Part shown: in pieces, positions 26,416-38,225 of the stretch | Numbering within the stretch: the stretch's first letter is position 1 | Layout: each line of letters starts with the position of its first letter | Program-made: the position numbers and the translations under genes | The notes under the pieces: model-generated | Seen by the model: the letters and a program-made list of their open reading frames with translations, nothing else | Told to the model about the DNA's origin: nothing | Databases searched by the model: none | DNA from: Chrysogorgia sp. JL179-B06 | Lineage: Eukaryota > Cnidaria > Anthozoa > Scleralcyonacea > Chrysogorgiidae | Assembly: GCA_035772405.1 (NCBI GenBank) | Contig: JAYKKM010000216.1 | Coordinates: forward strand, 2,782,001-2,846,000 | Length of the DNA stretch: 64,000 nucleotides | Reading direction: 5' to 3'

Positions 26416-27040
26416 GTTATTAAAACGATACGCGGACGGCGATTTCTGTACAAATACGTGCGACTAATGCGGGATTAACATCTGCTTGACACGATTTGAA
26501 TGATCTGTTTTTATACTAGGTATTTCTATCTTAAAACGATTATAGTGTTTATCAACAAAAAACAATTAAACAAATAACTCTCATGTTAAAAATGAATTAG
26601 TATTTTTAGTGCCGGTAAAAGACTGGTTTTAAAATGTAAAAAAAAGGGTTTAACTGATCAAATTCATGACAGGCACGTCGGTTCAGTAGCAACCTGCCTA
26701 TGCACATGCGTGCTAGCCTGTGTGTGGTATACGGTTGGCCTGTACCTATGACCGTAGTAACGTGGAAAAATCAGGAATATACAGAAAGGAAATCAGGGTA
26801 TGGCTATTCAGTTACCGATACGATGGCAGCCGTAGGTTGTATATATAGTAAGAGAACAGATTGCTTTTAAAATTAGTAATACTTAATCGAGACCTGTAAA
26901 TCGTGCGTAAAAATGCAACAGTTCATAAAATACAGAATGTTTAGTTAAATTTTTTGGCGAAAATTGGATCTAGTAGTGGGTTAAAAATGGATCTTGAAGT
27001 AATTGCCTTGATTTTATTTAATTTCTTGGGAAGTTGAAAG
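26416..27040. promoter_or_regulatory. 5' flank of transporter gene 1
   Basis: Sequence from 26416 to about 26875 is conserved upstream of transporter gene 2 (41044-41580), including the block GGTTTAACTGATCAAATTCATGACAG. It probably contains promoter and 5' UTR. At 26871-26880 (AATTAGTAAT) it preserves the empty target of the repeat inserted upstream of gene 2 at 41584. No TATA box position can be asserted. Confidence 0.5.
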
Positions 27041-27414
27041 AATGCTAGAGAAGTTAGCAAAAACACTCGACTTTCTCGCCTGGTGTTCTACACGTTTTTC
27101 TCGTACGTGTTCTAAACCTTTCTCTCGTGTCCTTTCAACTTCCCGCGTACCAGTCGATAACTCGATAGAAGCATGGATACAGGTTTTCTATTTCTTAAAT
27201 ATAAGTAGTTTCCGACGTCATTGCACGATCTACATATTGCATGTGGGTGTGTAATATATGGCGTAACATACATGATATTTGAATCACGCACAGACCATAT
27301 TACGTATACCACACGTATACCACACGTACACCAATACAGGGTGGATCTATAGCATCAAATCTGAGGGTCCAAGAATCACATTCCCTCCAAACAATTTCAA
27401 TTTAGAAGTTCAAT

Positions 27415-27456
27415 CTGCAGACACGTGTTTCTCTGTACTACAGCTCATCAGTGCAG
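27415..27456 (-). ncRNA. Hammerhead ribozyme, type I
   Basis: The minus strand reads stem I CUGCA, CUGAUGA, stem II GCUGU/ACAGA (four pairs plus a terminal G-A), GAAA, self-complementary stem III CACGUG, cleavage triplet GUC, stem I UGCAG. Stem I is a perfect 5-bp helix that differs from the copies at 20136 and 48880 (CUACA/UGUAG) by a compensatory A-U to G-C change. Confidence 0.88.
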
Positions 27457-27624
27457 TTATGGAACAATCTAAACGTGAGAGCGATCCGTACTTATACAAC
27501 TGCAATTGTCGTTGTCTTTATTATATAATATAATAAAGTGGTAGGTGTTCACTTAAATAGAAAGTGAGTTCGACATAGTTGAAACAATGGATCAAGGATA
27601 TTATGATAAAAATGGTTTATTTAG

Positions 27625-28215
27625 GGCTGTTTACACGAATCCGGATGAGTTTCATTCCGGATTACATGAATCCGGGATGAGATACATCACAATCCGGATT
27701 GAGTTCATTCCATTTCTCATTCCGGATTGAGTTTCATAGACATTTTATTACGGTGTCATGTAAAAACGGTGCGAGATGTCATTCCGGAATGAAAAATACG
27801 ACCTAGAAGACTACGAACAACACATGCTTGCTTTTAACATTTATATACGATAATTTGCAGCTATAGAGACCGGAATTGCGCCAACGTCATATTGTTCAAT
27901 ATAAATAGATCTTTGTCGACGACGTTATATATTAAATATATTAAAGGTGAATTAAATGCTTGTTTACTTGCGACCGCATCGATTATCGTTGCTATAGTAA
28001 TGCTTATTCCCCTTTTCTTTATGTTTATTCTTCGCAAAATTATCAGTTTAAGGCACATGTTGAAAGGTACAAGCGCAGAAATTTTTGAAAGTTTAAGGCA
28101 CATCTTGAAATTTCAGATTTCGCGTGATGTTCGATCCTGGGATAGAATTCCTATGTAAACGCGGTTTGAATTCACGTTATCAATGAATCCGGAATGAAAC
28201 TAAAAGTGATTACCT
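27625..28215. repeat. Possible MITE with CATTCCGGAATG words
   Basis: Repeated and inverted ATTCCGGATT and ATTCCGGAATGA words occur at 27650-27800 and again near 28185. The segment may be one element, but I could not define matching ends or a target duplication. Confidence 0.4.
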
Positions 28216-28360
28216 GAGAACAGTGTTAAGTACCTAAAACCCAAGGCTATATTTACATTAAACTTATTATCGTGTTTACATTTAGATATAAGTTCAGATC
28301 TTTTGTTTAGAAGGAACCGTTTGTCTGCGTTCAGAATACAACGTTTTTCGGAGGTACATA

Positions 28361-29115
28361 ATAATAATAATAATAATAATTTATTTCTTAAGAATAATAC
28401 GCATTTTACAACTGTCTCAATGCTTATTTACATAATTACATGAAAGTACAAAGGAAGGAGCTAAATAAATAACAGTTAAGTGTTAAAAGCCTTAGAAAAG
28501 AGAAAAGTTTTAAGAGCAGTTTTAAAAAAGTCAGCCGACGTCGACATTCGCAGCTCCACAGGAAGACTATTCCACAGTGCTGGACCCGCGATGCAAAAAG
28601 CCCGATCTCCAAACGACTTGGTCGTTGATCTTGGCTGGAATAGCAAATTTTTGCCAGAGGATCTCAAAAGGCGCTGGTGCTTAAGGGGTTGAAGCAATTC
28701 AACCAAATAAGGTGGCGATAGACCATTCAGTACTTTAAAAACCATCAGAATTAATTTAAATTTAATTCTGAATTCCACTGGTAACCAATGTAGATGTAGA
28801 AGGACCGGAGTGATGTGATCATAGCCTTTAGACCTGGTAACAATTCTTGCAGCAGTGTTTTGCACCCTTTGTAACTTCTTAATCTCAGCTTGGGGTAGAC
28901 CATAAAGCATAAAGCAGACTGTTACATTGGTCAAGTCGGGATGTAACGAACGCATGAACTAGTCTCTCAGTAGTGGGAGCATCAAGATATTTTCTCAAAC
29001 TTCCTATGTTCCTGATGCCAGCATACGCTGATTTGCAAATTGCGTTAACGTGTTTTTTTCATAGAAAGGTTATTATCTATGATGACGCCGAGGTCACGAG
29101 CTTCAGACTGCAACA
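28361..29115 (-). pseudogene. LINE reverse-transcriptase fragment (3' part)
   Basis: A minus-strand frame 28955-28476 encodes the C-terminal third of a CR1-like LINE polyprotein, with LQRVQNTAARIV, the TPVLLHLHWLP block, GLSPPYLVELL and a final AFCIAGPALWNSLP-type motif before the stop at 28476. Upstream (to 29115) the DLGVIIDNNLSM segment continues in another frame. The copy ends in an (ATT)n 3' tail at 28361-28385. It is 5'-truncated and frameshifted, so inactive. Confidence 0.8.
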
Positions 29116-29192
29116 TCAATCACAGTTATTACTGCGGATATTACTTACACGGTTTTGCATGCATGTTTTAGAATTGACCAAAATGTATTTAG

Positions 29193-29275
29193 GGAGTACT
29201 CACCGGAAATCAGAATGTTACAGGTTCGACTCCTGTACGGGAATCATTTATCTGAGGATATGAGCTTGACGATCG
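29193..29275 (+). repeat. SINE fragment (tRNA B-box head)
   Basis: CACCGGAAATCAGAATGTTA and GGTTCGACTCC, then TTATCTGAGGATATGAGCTTG, match the SINE at 19140-19255. The A box is missing. Confidence 0.5.
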
Positions 29276-29379
29276 TCCACGTATCGTCTATCTACTCCGA
29301 GCTCTCCCTGCACATTCACTACAACATTGTGTATATTAACGCAGTGCTGCTTTCGTTGCATGCTTCTTGTGCTTGAATG

Positions 29380-29900
29380 ACATTTTGTGGTTGTCAAAAC
29401 GCATTTAAATTCATTCTCCGTAACGCCGATGTAGGTTTTTGTTTCTTGCTCTGTGGAGACCGTAGCTTGGTAAACCAAGTTTCTTTCTATAGGCACGCGC
29501 CATTAAGGGGGCATTCATTCCTTTTCTTGAGGTGGGTGATTTTGCTTAGTGATTGAGGCAGGCGGGTGGTTTGAATGGGCAGTAATAGATATATGTACGC
29601 GGGTAGGCGGATTTTTTTAAGAGAAAGCAGGAGTCTTTGAGCAGGTTGAATGTAACGTCGAGATAATTCACGATTTTCAAGTTGGATTGGATTGTGATTT
29701 TTAATCCAAGTGTGTCGAAATATTTTATGATGCGTTTTCGTAGGTTGACTGCAATTCCGTCGTCTCTGTACTGACCGCGGATGCCTTCATTGTTGAATTC
29801 GCATTTTAGATTGTTGAGGATCGATAAGGAGGTCGACGAGTTCGCAAACCTCTGCACCGTCGAAGCTATACCCATAGTGACATCAAATATATATTGGCAT
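29380..29900 (-). pseudogene. Penelope-like element fragment, minus strand
   Basis: Minus-strand translation gives a reverse-transcriptase palm end (RGQYRDDGIAVNLR, then LGLKITIQSNLKIVNYLDVT, 29546-29875). Downstream, at 29496-29380, is the GIY-YIG start (NLVYQATVSTEQ, TYIGVTENEF). The two parts are out of frame and the linking region is lost. The catalytic Asp pair of the RT lies in the degraded YRDD-type motif. It is a dead copy, opposite in orientation to the related copy at 30085-30990. Confidence 0.75.
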
Positions 29901-30084
29901 TATTCTTCTTGCACCAAGGCTTGTTATTGTCAAACAAAAGGAACTTCCTAGCATGCATAATAATGTTTTTGTCTTGCTCTGAGATGTCGGTGAATTGGCT
30001 GGCATGTTCTAGTGCATGTATAGGAGGAGGTAAAATAGAAGGTAGAAGTATAATAAGGTAGAAGTCTACAATGTCAAATATTAC

Positions 30085-30990
30085 AAAGGATAGGGCTGAC
30101 TTGTCGGCCTCCTCATCGTCAACAATCTAAAATGCGAATTCAACAATGAAGACATCGGTCTGTACAGAGACGACGGACTTGCTGCATTCAAGAACATGGG
30201 CCCACGATCTGCTGACAACCTACGAAAACGCATCATAAAATGTTCCGACACACTTGGCTTAAAAATCACAATCCAATCCAACTTGAAAATCGTGAATTAC
30301 CTCGAAGTTACATTCAACCTGCTCAAAGACTCCAATATTCCCTTACAGCATAGTTAGTAGAGGGAGATGGTTTGGAGGCTCCATTGTCTTTCAAGACGAC
30401 GCAATTGTCATGTTATTGTATTTTTGGAGAAAGTGTTTGTTATTGGTTGGAGAAAGGAAATTCTACGGACACGTGACGGCGAACGACTCACAACACGTGA
30501 CGATGAAGGACTACACTAATTAAATCCGAACGTTGTTATTGGATGACTGCTTCATTATACAGAAAATACAATACGTTCCATGAAAGTATAGTGACCCAAC
30601 ATAGAACAATGACTTTTGCGAACCTTCCAAACCATCCCTTCATACTAACTATGCTTACAGAAAACGCGATAACCCGTCTAGATATATGTATATTAATGCC
30701 CATTCAAACCACCCGCCATCAATCATTAAGCAATTACCCACCTCCAGCAGTAAAATAATCTCCAGTCCAGTCTATCGTGCAACATTGATGAATTCAATAA
30801 GTATAGCCGCCTTGTGGGAAACGTAACGTACCGCCACGATGTTTCCTGTGACACTAAATGTTCACTGTTTTTGAAGCTTTTCATATTTGAACAAGAAATA
30901 TGAATTCTCTCTCTCACTACGAAGTCGAAGACTATCAACAACACTCTCTCCCCCAGTCTCCTCGCTTCATTTCCCATATGAATTTATTTC
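30085..30990 (+). pseudogene. Penelope-like element fragment, plus strand
   Basis: The plus strand at 30115-30340 repeats the same RT region as the minus-strand copy at 29546-29875 (IGLYRDDG-like, ITIQSNLKIVNYLEVTF). After about 300 bp of unrelated DNA the frame resumes at 30650 with YMYINAHSNHPPSIIKQLP and continues to about 30860. Stops and the inserted 30345-30640 stretch make it non-functional. With its neighbour it forms a divergent inverted arrangement. Confidence 0.7.
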
Positions 30991-31140
30991 CAATATACAC
31001 CGGTCGATATAACCAATTATTAATTAGTTATATTTTTGCGACCAATATGAATTAGTGATACCCAATATAAATTGGTCAACCGTTATAGACTGGTAATTTT
31101 AGCAGATTACGAATTGGTTAAACCATAAAAGATAATTTTA
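30990..31140. repeat. ACCAAT/ATTGGT-rich repeat
   Basis: Several ACCAATATRAATTRG and inverted ATTGGT words. It resembles in style, but is not identical to, the palindromic repeats at 59267-59820. Confidence 0.4.
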
Positions 31141-31279
31141 CTTGTTGAGCTCTTTCAAGTGCATTTATAAACTACTGCCAATAGATATATTTCTGGCGGT
31201 GCTGGTTTGGCAAATGTGAACCAACAATTTGGCTGTAAACTAATCACAGAACTATAACCAGGATATCAATTCTAAAGAG

Positions 31280-31284
<5 letters not shown>

Positions 31285-31359
<75 letters not shown>
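31285..31359. repeat. (TA)n microsatellite
   Basis: A pure TA tract with unremarkable AT-rich DNA on both sides. Confidence 0.95.
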
Positions 31360-31360
<1 letters not shown>

Positions 31361-31609
31361 CAAAAACTCATTAATATTCATTAACCAAATTGTCCAATCA
31401 CATTTCCGTATTTAGTCACGCGCAAGGCTTTTATACCTGATAAAATCCATGAATACTAATCAGCATGAAAATTAAATAAAGTCTTTACGAACTTTATATA
31501 AAATTCCTGCTAATTTGCATTTCATACATCAACCCAATTTGCCTCTAATAGAAAATAAAAACCAGTACACTCCCTAGTGATTACAATCAATCGTTTTTGA
31601 AGCTATTTA

Positions 31610-31705
31610 AAACACTCGAACTCGCGTTTTATCATATCTAAAATGCTCGCGCTGCGCGCTCGCATTTTAAATATGATAAAACGCTCCTTCTCGTGTTTTA
31701 AATAC
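31610..31705. repeat. Fold-back repeat with GCGC loop (family copy 3)
   Basis: AAAACACTCGAACTCGCGTT and its inverted counterpart flank a hairpin, AAAATGCTCGCGCTG with the complementary GCGCTCGCATTTT. It has the same design as the repeats at 3255 and 8505, but the sequence is diverged. Confidence 0.6.
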
Positions 31706-32147
31706 TACATAATATATAATTATATATAAATATAACATTTTGTAAAATTTATGCAACATTATACATAAACACAAAGATCTATTATTAATTGTGGTAAAAC
31801 TATTTACTAGAACTATTTACAAGAAAATAATCCCTGTTATATAAAACATAATGCAGCTAACAGATGAAGATTTTTTATAAATATACAACACCCGTTTTTG
31901 TCGTAACTTGACTATATGATTTCAAAAATGATAATTTCGATTTGTGTATCAATTAGATTATTGCATATTTTGAGCGATGTTCACCAGTCACCACTACCGA
32001 ACCTACAATAAACTACAACCTAAGTGTATTCGCGCAGTTAGATAGATAGATGGAAAGATGTTTAATAAAAATTACTTTGCAGCCCTAAAGTTAATATTCA
32101 GATATTAACTAATAATAACTAAATTAATATATACATATATATATATA

Positions 32148-32453
<306 letters not shown>

Positions 32454-32516
32454 TAAAACGAATGTGATGTTGTTCACGGAACGTTGAAAGTGCTCAATAC
32501 CATAAAGGTAGAGCGA

Positions 32517-32715
<199 letters not shown>

Positions 32716-32791
32716 AATTTAAAATAGTTGAGATTAGTTTGTCACTGACTAGTTAAAAAAAACGTACATACAACGTTTTTATAAAACTTTA

Positions 32792-32833
32792 TTAAGACGT
32801 TTCGACCGAACAACTACGGTCTTCGTCGGTTAA
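32792..32833 (-). ncRNA. Hammerhead-like ribozyme, box variant
   Basis: Mirror copy of the motif at 33246-33287 in the left arm. The box reads CCGACGA instead of CUGACGA; stem II GACCG/CGGUC, GAAA and stem I UUAA are intact. The U-to-C change at core position 4 probably lowers or abolishes activity. Confidence 0.6.
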
Positions 32834-33245
32834 AAAATATATTGAAAGTCAAAACAGACTTAAATAGATCCAAGTTATGCTAATATAATACAGTGTTAAA
32901 AAAGGGACTTATAAACATCGGGAATTTCTATATGGTCGTTATGAGCATTAGCATCCTTAACAGAATACCACGCTTCAAGAAACAAGCGTTGATGGAAAAT
33001 TCAAAAATAGCTCAACATGTAGAACAAAAGGATCATTGTCCAGATTTCAATAACATTGCCATCATGAATAAGTCGGACAATTACCATCAACGCTTGTTTC
33101 TTGAAGCGTGGTATTCTGTTAAGGATGCTAATGCTCATAACGACCATACAGAAATTCCCGATGTTTATAAGTCCCTTTTTTAACACTGTATTATATTAGC
33201 ATAACTTGGATCTATTTAAGTCTGTTTTGACTTTCAATATATTTT

Positions 33246-33287
33246 TTAACCGACGAAGACCGTAGTTGTTCGGTCGAAACGTCTTAA
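33246..33287 (+). ncRNA. Hammerhead-like ribozyme, box variant
   Basis: It follows a Penelope stop codon. Stem I UUAA/UUAA, variant box CCGACGA, stem II GACCG/CGGUC with loop UAGUUGUU, GAAA, minimal stem III CG, cleavage triplet GUC. Only the box differs from consensus, and both arms of the palindrome share the change, so it predates the duplication. Confidence 0.62.
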
Positions 33288-33401
33288 TAAAGTTTTATAA
33301 AAACGTTGTATGTACGTTTTTTTAACTAGTCAGTGACAAACTAATCTCAACTATTTTAAATTATGACAAATCCTGGCTGCAATTTTAGCATTTTTCATTT
33401 A

Positions 33402-33523
<122 letters not shown>

Positions 33524-33600
33524 AGAGTGCTGCGCAGACAGTGTTTCGAATATATAGCAAAGTGAAAAGGTGGTAAACTGCCAAGAATTTAGTGACGAGA

Positions 33601-33635
33601 TACTGACGTTTCGAGCGGAGCCCTTCATCAGAGTA
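33601..33635 (-). ncRNA. Hammerhead ribozyme, type I, downstream of Penelope ORF
   Basis: The minus strand reads stem I UACU, CUGAUGA, stem II GGGC/GCUC with loop UCC (one G-U pair), GAAA, minimal stem III CG, triplet GUC, stem I AGUA. It lies about 330 bases downstream of the Penelope stop codon, on the same strand. Confidence 0.85.
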
Positions 33636-33961
33636 AGACGAGATGAAATAAAATAAGTAGGGCTTATATATATGCCAAAAGGGTGTCACAGGTAGAAAGT
33701 AGCCAATCAAATGCACGGGAAATAAACTAACTAATGATTAATGAGATGGGAAAAGTTAAGTCATTTACTATTTTTACAGTCGATCATAATAAGCAGACTG
33801 AGGGGGTGGGATAAATGACAGGTCCAATATTCAAGGGGATTAGGCGATAATAATAGAAACAAAGACTTGAAAATGAATGAGCATAAGCTAATAATAAAAA
33901 GTTCATAAGCTAATAATAAAAAGTTCCAAGCAAAATAAAATGACAAAAAGCTTTTACGAAA

Positions 33962-35131
33962 TTAGATAAAAGAAAAACGTTCGTTAAGACCAAGAGGATG
34001 TGTGGTGCCAAGTTTAAAAATGAGACGCTTCTCTTGCCGCTTGCGGTTATCGTTGCCACCGGAAATGGGAAGAATGGCACAGACTTTAATGTCTGAAACC
34101 AAATGGTTGGAGCTGTTGAAATGGCGGGCTACAGGTTTGTCACCATCATTGATCCTCACGGAACGAAGATGTTCAGCAAACCTGTCTGAAAGGCGTCGCC
34201 CAGTTTCACCGATGTAGATTTTAGGGCATTTATCGCAAGAAATGCAATAAATTATGTTGGTGGACGTGCATGAAAAAGCATGACGGATTGTGTGGTCGAA
34301 TTTGGGGGCAGTAATAACTGTAGTGGGATTGAGAAAAGGGCATGTGTTACAGCGGGAACGGCCGCAAGAAAATGTTCCCGCTGGTGCCGAGGTATTTTGT
34401 TTAAGGGCACTATGTACTAAGGAGTCACGAATGTTTTTATTACGGCGAAAAGATACCAAAGGGTTGTCGGTGAAAATGGCTGACGTCTCAGGATCATTTT
34501 GTAAAATGTGAAAATTCCGATTAATAATATTTTTAACTTTAAAATTGAAAGGATGAAATGTTAGAACTAAAGGAATTTTATTGTTTGAAACTCGTTCCAA
34601 AGATGGTTCAAGGGCGTCTAAACGGGGGACGAGAAAAGCTTTCTGAACGGCGATGTCTAAAAGGTTGGTAGGGTAACCACGTTGTACAAAAAAAGATCTC
34701 ATTTCTATTGATTTGACTTGAAAATCTTGGTCGTCGCTACATAAGCGGCGAAGACGCAAGAATTGAGAGTAAGGGATGGATTGCTTAGTGTGGTTGGGAT
34801 GAGAGGATGAAAATAGAAGATAACTATGGGAGTCAGTAGGCTTGTACGAGACCGACGTTTTCAGCGAATCACCATTAATCGAAATTAAAATATCAAGGAA
34901 CGACACAGAGGTCTCGCTGATTTCCCACGTGAACTTCAGAGCAGGATGAAAATCATCAACAAAGTTGATGAACTGCTCTAAAAGGACACGTGAACACGAC
35001 GCTGTTCCTAAACAGTCATCGATAAATCTTCCGAAAAAATCAGGCAAGGGACCCGTGTATTGTTCAAAGATCTGTTTTTCAACATAACCAACAAATAAGT
35101 TAGCATAGCTTGGACCCATTTTGGTGCCCAT
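33962..35131 (-). CDS. Penelope-like RT plus GIY-YIG endonuclease, truncated
   Basis: Open for 389 codons from an internal Met; the frame extends a few codons further into TA repeats, where the element is cut. The reverse-transcriptase part begins with [13 protein letters not shown] (the box before the catalytic motif) and has FIDD as its catalytic Asp pair at about residue 38. The thumb region follows, then a Cys-rich linker ([14 protein letters not shown] near residue 270). The GIY-YIG endonuclease is at residues about 305-345, with [20 protein letters not shown] and the catalytic Arg in the [12 protein letters not shown] helix. Retrotransposition by target cleavage and reverse transcription is the family role. 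The first half of the RT is missing, so it cannot be autonomous, but the remaining frame has no stops and looks recent. Confidence 0.9.
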   Translation of the reverse strand: MGTKMGPSYANLFVGYVEKQIFEQYTGPLPDFFGRFIDDCLGTASCSRVLLEQFINFVDDFHPALKFTWEISETSVSFLDILISINGDSLKTSVSYKPTDSHSYLLFSSSHPNHTKQSIPYSQFLRLRRLCSDDQDFQVKSIEMRSFFVQRGYPTNLLDIAVQKAFLVPRLDALEPSLERVSNNKIPLVLTFHPFNFKVKNIINRNFHILQNDPETSAIFTDNPLVSFRRNKNIRDSLVHSALKQNTSAPAGTFSCGRSRCNTCPFLNPTTVITAPKFDHTIRHAFSCTSTNIIYCISCDKCPKIYIGETGRRLSDRFAEHLRSVRINDGDKPVARHFNSSNHLVSDIKVCAILPISGGNDNRKRQEKRLIFKLGTTHPLGLNERFSFI

Positions 35132-35150
35132 CGCAACACCACTTATTTGT

Positions 35151-35153
<3 letters not shown>

Positions 35154-35237
<84 letters not shown>
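35154..35237. repeat. (TA)n microsatellite
   Basis: Marks the truncated 5' end of the Penelope element and the 3' end of the LINE fragment beyond. Confidence 0.95.
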
Positions 35238-35239
<2 letters not shown>

Positions 35240-35244
35240 GTATC

Positions 35245-35890
35245 TAAAAATTTACAAAAGGATAAAAGAAGACCAAGATAGAAGGCTAAAAGTTACACAT
35301 TGTCGGAATAAATGTTCTCTTAAAGCGATTGGTATACGTGCTAATGGAACGTTGAAGACTCTTTTATTCCTGATATTGTTTGATTCGTGCTTGGGAGGAA
35401 GGAGGTTGTGCAATTTGTGCGACTCAGAACTCATAATGGATGAAAAACATACTGTGGCATAATTGCCACAAAAATTTAAGTTTAAAAGCTGCAAGTTGTA
35501 ATTATATGGCTCACAAGGCGATATGATTGCTAAAGCTCTCTTTTGCACTCGTTCTAAATCGTCGTTTAGGTATTCAGGAAGGGAATGGTGGAAAACTTGT
35601 GAGCAGTATTCTAACAGTGGTCTGATGCAAATGCAGTAAAAATTTCGAATATATTTTGCTGGTACACAAGAACGTTTAAGTGTTACTAAAAAGTGCATGC
35701 GCTTATTTGCTTTCTTATTATCTCACTAATGTGAGTGTTACATTGAAGATCAGACGAAACACGCAAACCTAAGATCTTTTCGTGGTCAACAACATGCAGG
35801 AAGCGCTTTACCATGAACTATTACTGGCTCAAAAACATGTTTGTGTTTTTTTAAATCAACAAGACGCCCGCTAGGCGTTAACTCGGGCTA
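35245..35890 (-). pseudogene. LINE reverse-transcriptase fragment (3' part)
   Basis: Minus-strand frame 35698-35252 encodes a LINE C-terminal region: LKRSCVPAKYIRNFYCICIR, RPLLEYCSQVFH, then DLERVQKRALAII, which is the usual conserved helix, then NKRVFNVPLAR near the end. Before 35700 the PVIVHGKALP-like segment continues in another frame. It is a different LINE lineage from the 28-kb copy, because the shared blocks differ throughout. Confidence 0.75.
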
Positions 35891-37104
35891 GTTAGGCTAG
35901 TGGCTTGTTGAAAGACATTGTAGGCAAATTCAGCAATTTGAATGCAATATACACAAATCTATAGTTGTAGGTAATGACACAGCTCTGTCAGTGCAGGGGT
36001 GGTTACATTTTCCACTGAAATGTTCAACATCATCAAACTGCACAGCTGCAACAAAGCCATCACAGAATGTTTGCCAACGGCTTTGATTACATGGAGGTGA
36101 GTTGGCTCAGTATCAGAGCTGGCTTATAGCTAAGAAGTCTGGGCCACCAAACGAGCCATCCTGTTTGCTGACCCAAATATTCAGTTCTAGACAGCCTGGC
36201 AAGCAAGCTGGCCTTTGCTCATGTAATAACAATTCATCTGGCCAGTCTGGCAAACAAGTTCAGTTTGAGAAAGCATTAAAATAGTTAAATCAGTTAATCT
36301 TTTTCTCAGTGTATAAGGCATAGCATGAGTAAACCAAACCATTTAGATGGCAGTATCAAGGTGTCATAAGCTAAACAGCGTAAAGATAATTCAAAATCAT
36401 TATTTCTTTGTGAAGTCAACATTTTGAGCCAGTATAAACATGTTCATAATTTTAGCACATATATTATTTGATTTATTAGCGGTTTTATAATGCATGACTA
36501 TAGGCCAGAGCACAGATTACTGTCTTGGTCCAAAAATCATTTCAAAAGGTATGTATCTGGCTGTACAGATTAGCAGTTGGCAAATGATGTGCTTGTGAGT
36601 CAGTCTGGCAAGTGGGCTAGCCTGCCTCATACTTTTCGAACGTTTTCTTGAGAAATAATGAAGCGTATATACAAGCTCTATTATACCTTGAAAGAAAGAT
36701 AATTTATCTAACATACGTAAAGATTATTTTGCTAGCTTACTCAGTTTTATTGTAAATTCATTGAGATCACGGACCAACCCGTTCCAAAATCGCTCGTCAT
36801 CTTTAGTGTGGGTCTACCGTGATCGGCGTGTGCGATTGTAGCGTGTTTATGATCAAGATACTTGCCAGCCACATTAATCCTTATGAATCTTGTCACAAAT
36901 TTACTATATTTCTTTGGATAGTTTGAGCGAACACTCGAGCAATAGTGACCAAAGAAGATGGCGCATATACAACATAAAGATGAGCACAGCGCCTGGTTTC
37001 GCAAAGCCTATCGGGATGACGTAATAATTGCAATTTATCGACCCGAAAAATAATAATAATAAAAATACAGGATGCCACCGAAACTTAGACTCGGACAGTA
37101 GCGC
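35891..37104. other. Intergenic, nothing recognised
   Basis: Contains repeated TCTGGCAAGCAAG-like and GCCAGTCTGGCAA words (36180-36260, 36590-36620) but no definable element or gene. Confidence 0.35.
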
Positions 37105-37233
37105 GAGTAATAATAACATTTCTTGGCATTGAGCTGAAGTTTGTTTTCGGTGGACCAATTTTCAACTGATCTAACGGCTTGTTGGATCTGTCTGTTGGCC
37201 CCTCTTTGGACGACTTCTGCTAATGTTGTGTCA
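37105..37233 (-). pseudogene. LINE reverse-transcriptase fragment (palm)
   Basis: The minus strand encodes YVDDTTLAEVVQRGANRQIQ and WSTENKLQLNAKKC, the catalytic YVDD motif region of a Jockey/CR1-type RT. Only about 43 codons remain. A palindromic-word repeat adjoins it on its upstream side. Confidence 0.7.
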
Positions 37234-37237
37234 TCTA

Positions 37238-37571
37238 CGTGTAAGTAACGAGTAAGTAACTATATGTAAACTATAGTTATAATTCCTACAATCTAAGTGT
37301 ATGTAGTTAAACAGTTGTAGTTAAAATAACTAAGACGAAGTAACTATACGTAAACTGTAGTTAAAATTACTACAATCTAAATATATGTAGTTAAACAGTT
37401 GTACCTGCAGTTAAAATAACTAAGACGATCAAGTAGTTAAAATCACTACGGTAATAGTTGTTTTAACTACAAAACTGTGGTTAAAATAACTAAGATAAAG
37501 TTACTGTACATTCGAAATAGTTAAAATTACTACAATGTTGTAGTTATTTTAACTACCATGAAATAACAGTG
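37238..37571. repeat. Palindromic-word repeat (GTAGTTATTTTAACTAC type)
   Basis: Many TAGTTAAAATAACTA-like words, each self-complementary, end at 37571 with AAATAACAGTG. The terminus matches, inverted, the CACTGTTATTT end of the repeat at 41584, and the design recalls the repeats at 53038 and 59267. Confidence 0.65.
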
Positions 37572-38023
37572 CACAATATAAAAGGGAAACTTTAGGAGGA
37601 TTGAACAGGCTTTTATTTAGAAACTTAGCCTGTCTAAAATAATCTGACTCGTAGAATATCTTAACTTCGTATACGAGTATTTTAACCGTATACCGTACTT
37701 CGCCCTACTTTCCAACTAAGGACGACCTTGCTCTGAGATGATCAAATAACACAACACCTGTATACCTAAGATTAAAACTGTGAGATGTCATAATTAAAGG
37801 CATAATAAGTGAGACAAAAACAAAAAGAATGAACTTAAAAGAAAGAAAACAACTAGAAGGTTAATCAACCACTAATATACAAAAAGTGTCATCAAATCGA
37901 CATTCCCGTTCAGAGAATGACACAGGTTAAAATGGTTTGAACATAGGAATATCATTAGATGTGTGAAGTTGATCGTCCAGGTTGTTGTAGTCTTGAGAAA
38001 GACTATAATTGTTGATGACTGAC

Positions 38024-38055
38024 GTTTCGACGGCCTCAGCGGAGGTCATCTTCAG
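38024..38055 (-). ncRNA. Hammerhead core, stem I mutated
   Basis: CUGAAGA and GAAAC with stem II built from GACCUC and GAGGCCGUC (bulged). The 5' strand of stem I reads ACCU, which pairs with AGUCA at only two positions, unlike the mirror copy. Confidence 0.55.
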
Positions 38056-38072
38056 AGGTAGTCATCTTCACT

Positions 38073-38120
38073 TGACTCTGAAGATTACCACCGCTGCAGA
38101 GGCCGTCGAAACGTCAGTCA
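38073..38120 (+). ncRNA. Hammerhead ribozyme, type I, long stem II
   Basis: Stem I UGACU/AGUCA (five pairs), CUGAAGA, a 20-nt stem-loop II, GAAA, minimal stem III CG, triplet GUC. Stem II is less regular than in the other copies. Confidence 0.7.
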
Positions 38121-38225
38121 TCAACAATAGATACAACGACCTGGACGATCAACTTCACACATCTAATATAACAGGTTAAATACATTGATTATGGTATGTG
38201 CAATAGCATAGATATAGACTGAGTC

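Larger units (their letters stand above)
32716..33365. mobile_element. Palindromic Penelope-like relic
   Basis: Arms 32716-32996 and 33083-33365 are near-perfect reverse complements of about 280 bp around an 87-bp centre. The right arm plus centre encodes, on the plus strand, the C-terminal end of a Penelope ORF (IAQHVEQKDHCPDF at 33010, down to VYKSLF and a stop at 33183). A hammerhead ribozyme follows 63 bp after the stop. The left arm is the same 3' end copied in reverse. This shows how the inverted-tail structure relates to the element's coding strand. Confidence 0.82.
37950..38175. mobile_element. Inverted pair of Penelope-like tails
   Basis: Arms about 37963-38056 and 38070-38170 are reverse complements (TGTGAAGTTGATCGTCCAGG outermost) with a centre of only about 15 bp. 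Each holds a hammerhead; the right one is complete. It lies downstream of transporter gene 2. Confidence 0.75.

Noticed and set aside
33001..33186. Conserved antisense protein matching the frame at 32893
   Set aside because: Identical peptides on both strands arise because the region is a palindrome; only the plus strand at 33010-33183 matches the Penelope C-terminus.
32792..33287. Fully functional hammerheads in the palindromic relic
   Set aside because: The box reads CCGACGA in both arms, a change at a core position that normally must be U; kept only as hammerhead-like.
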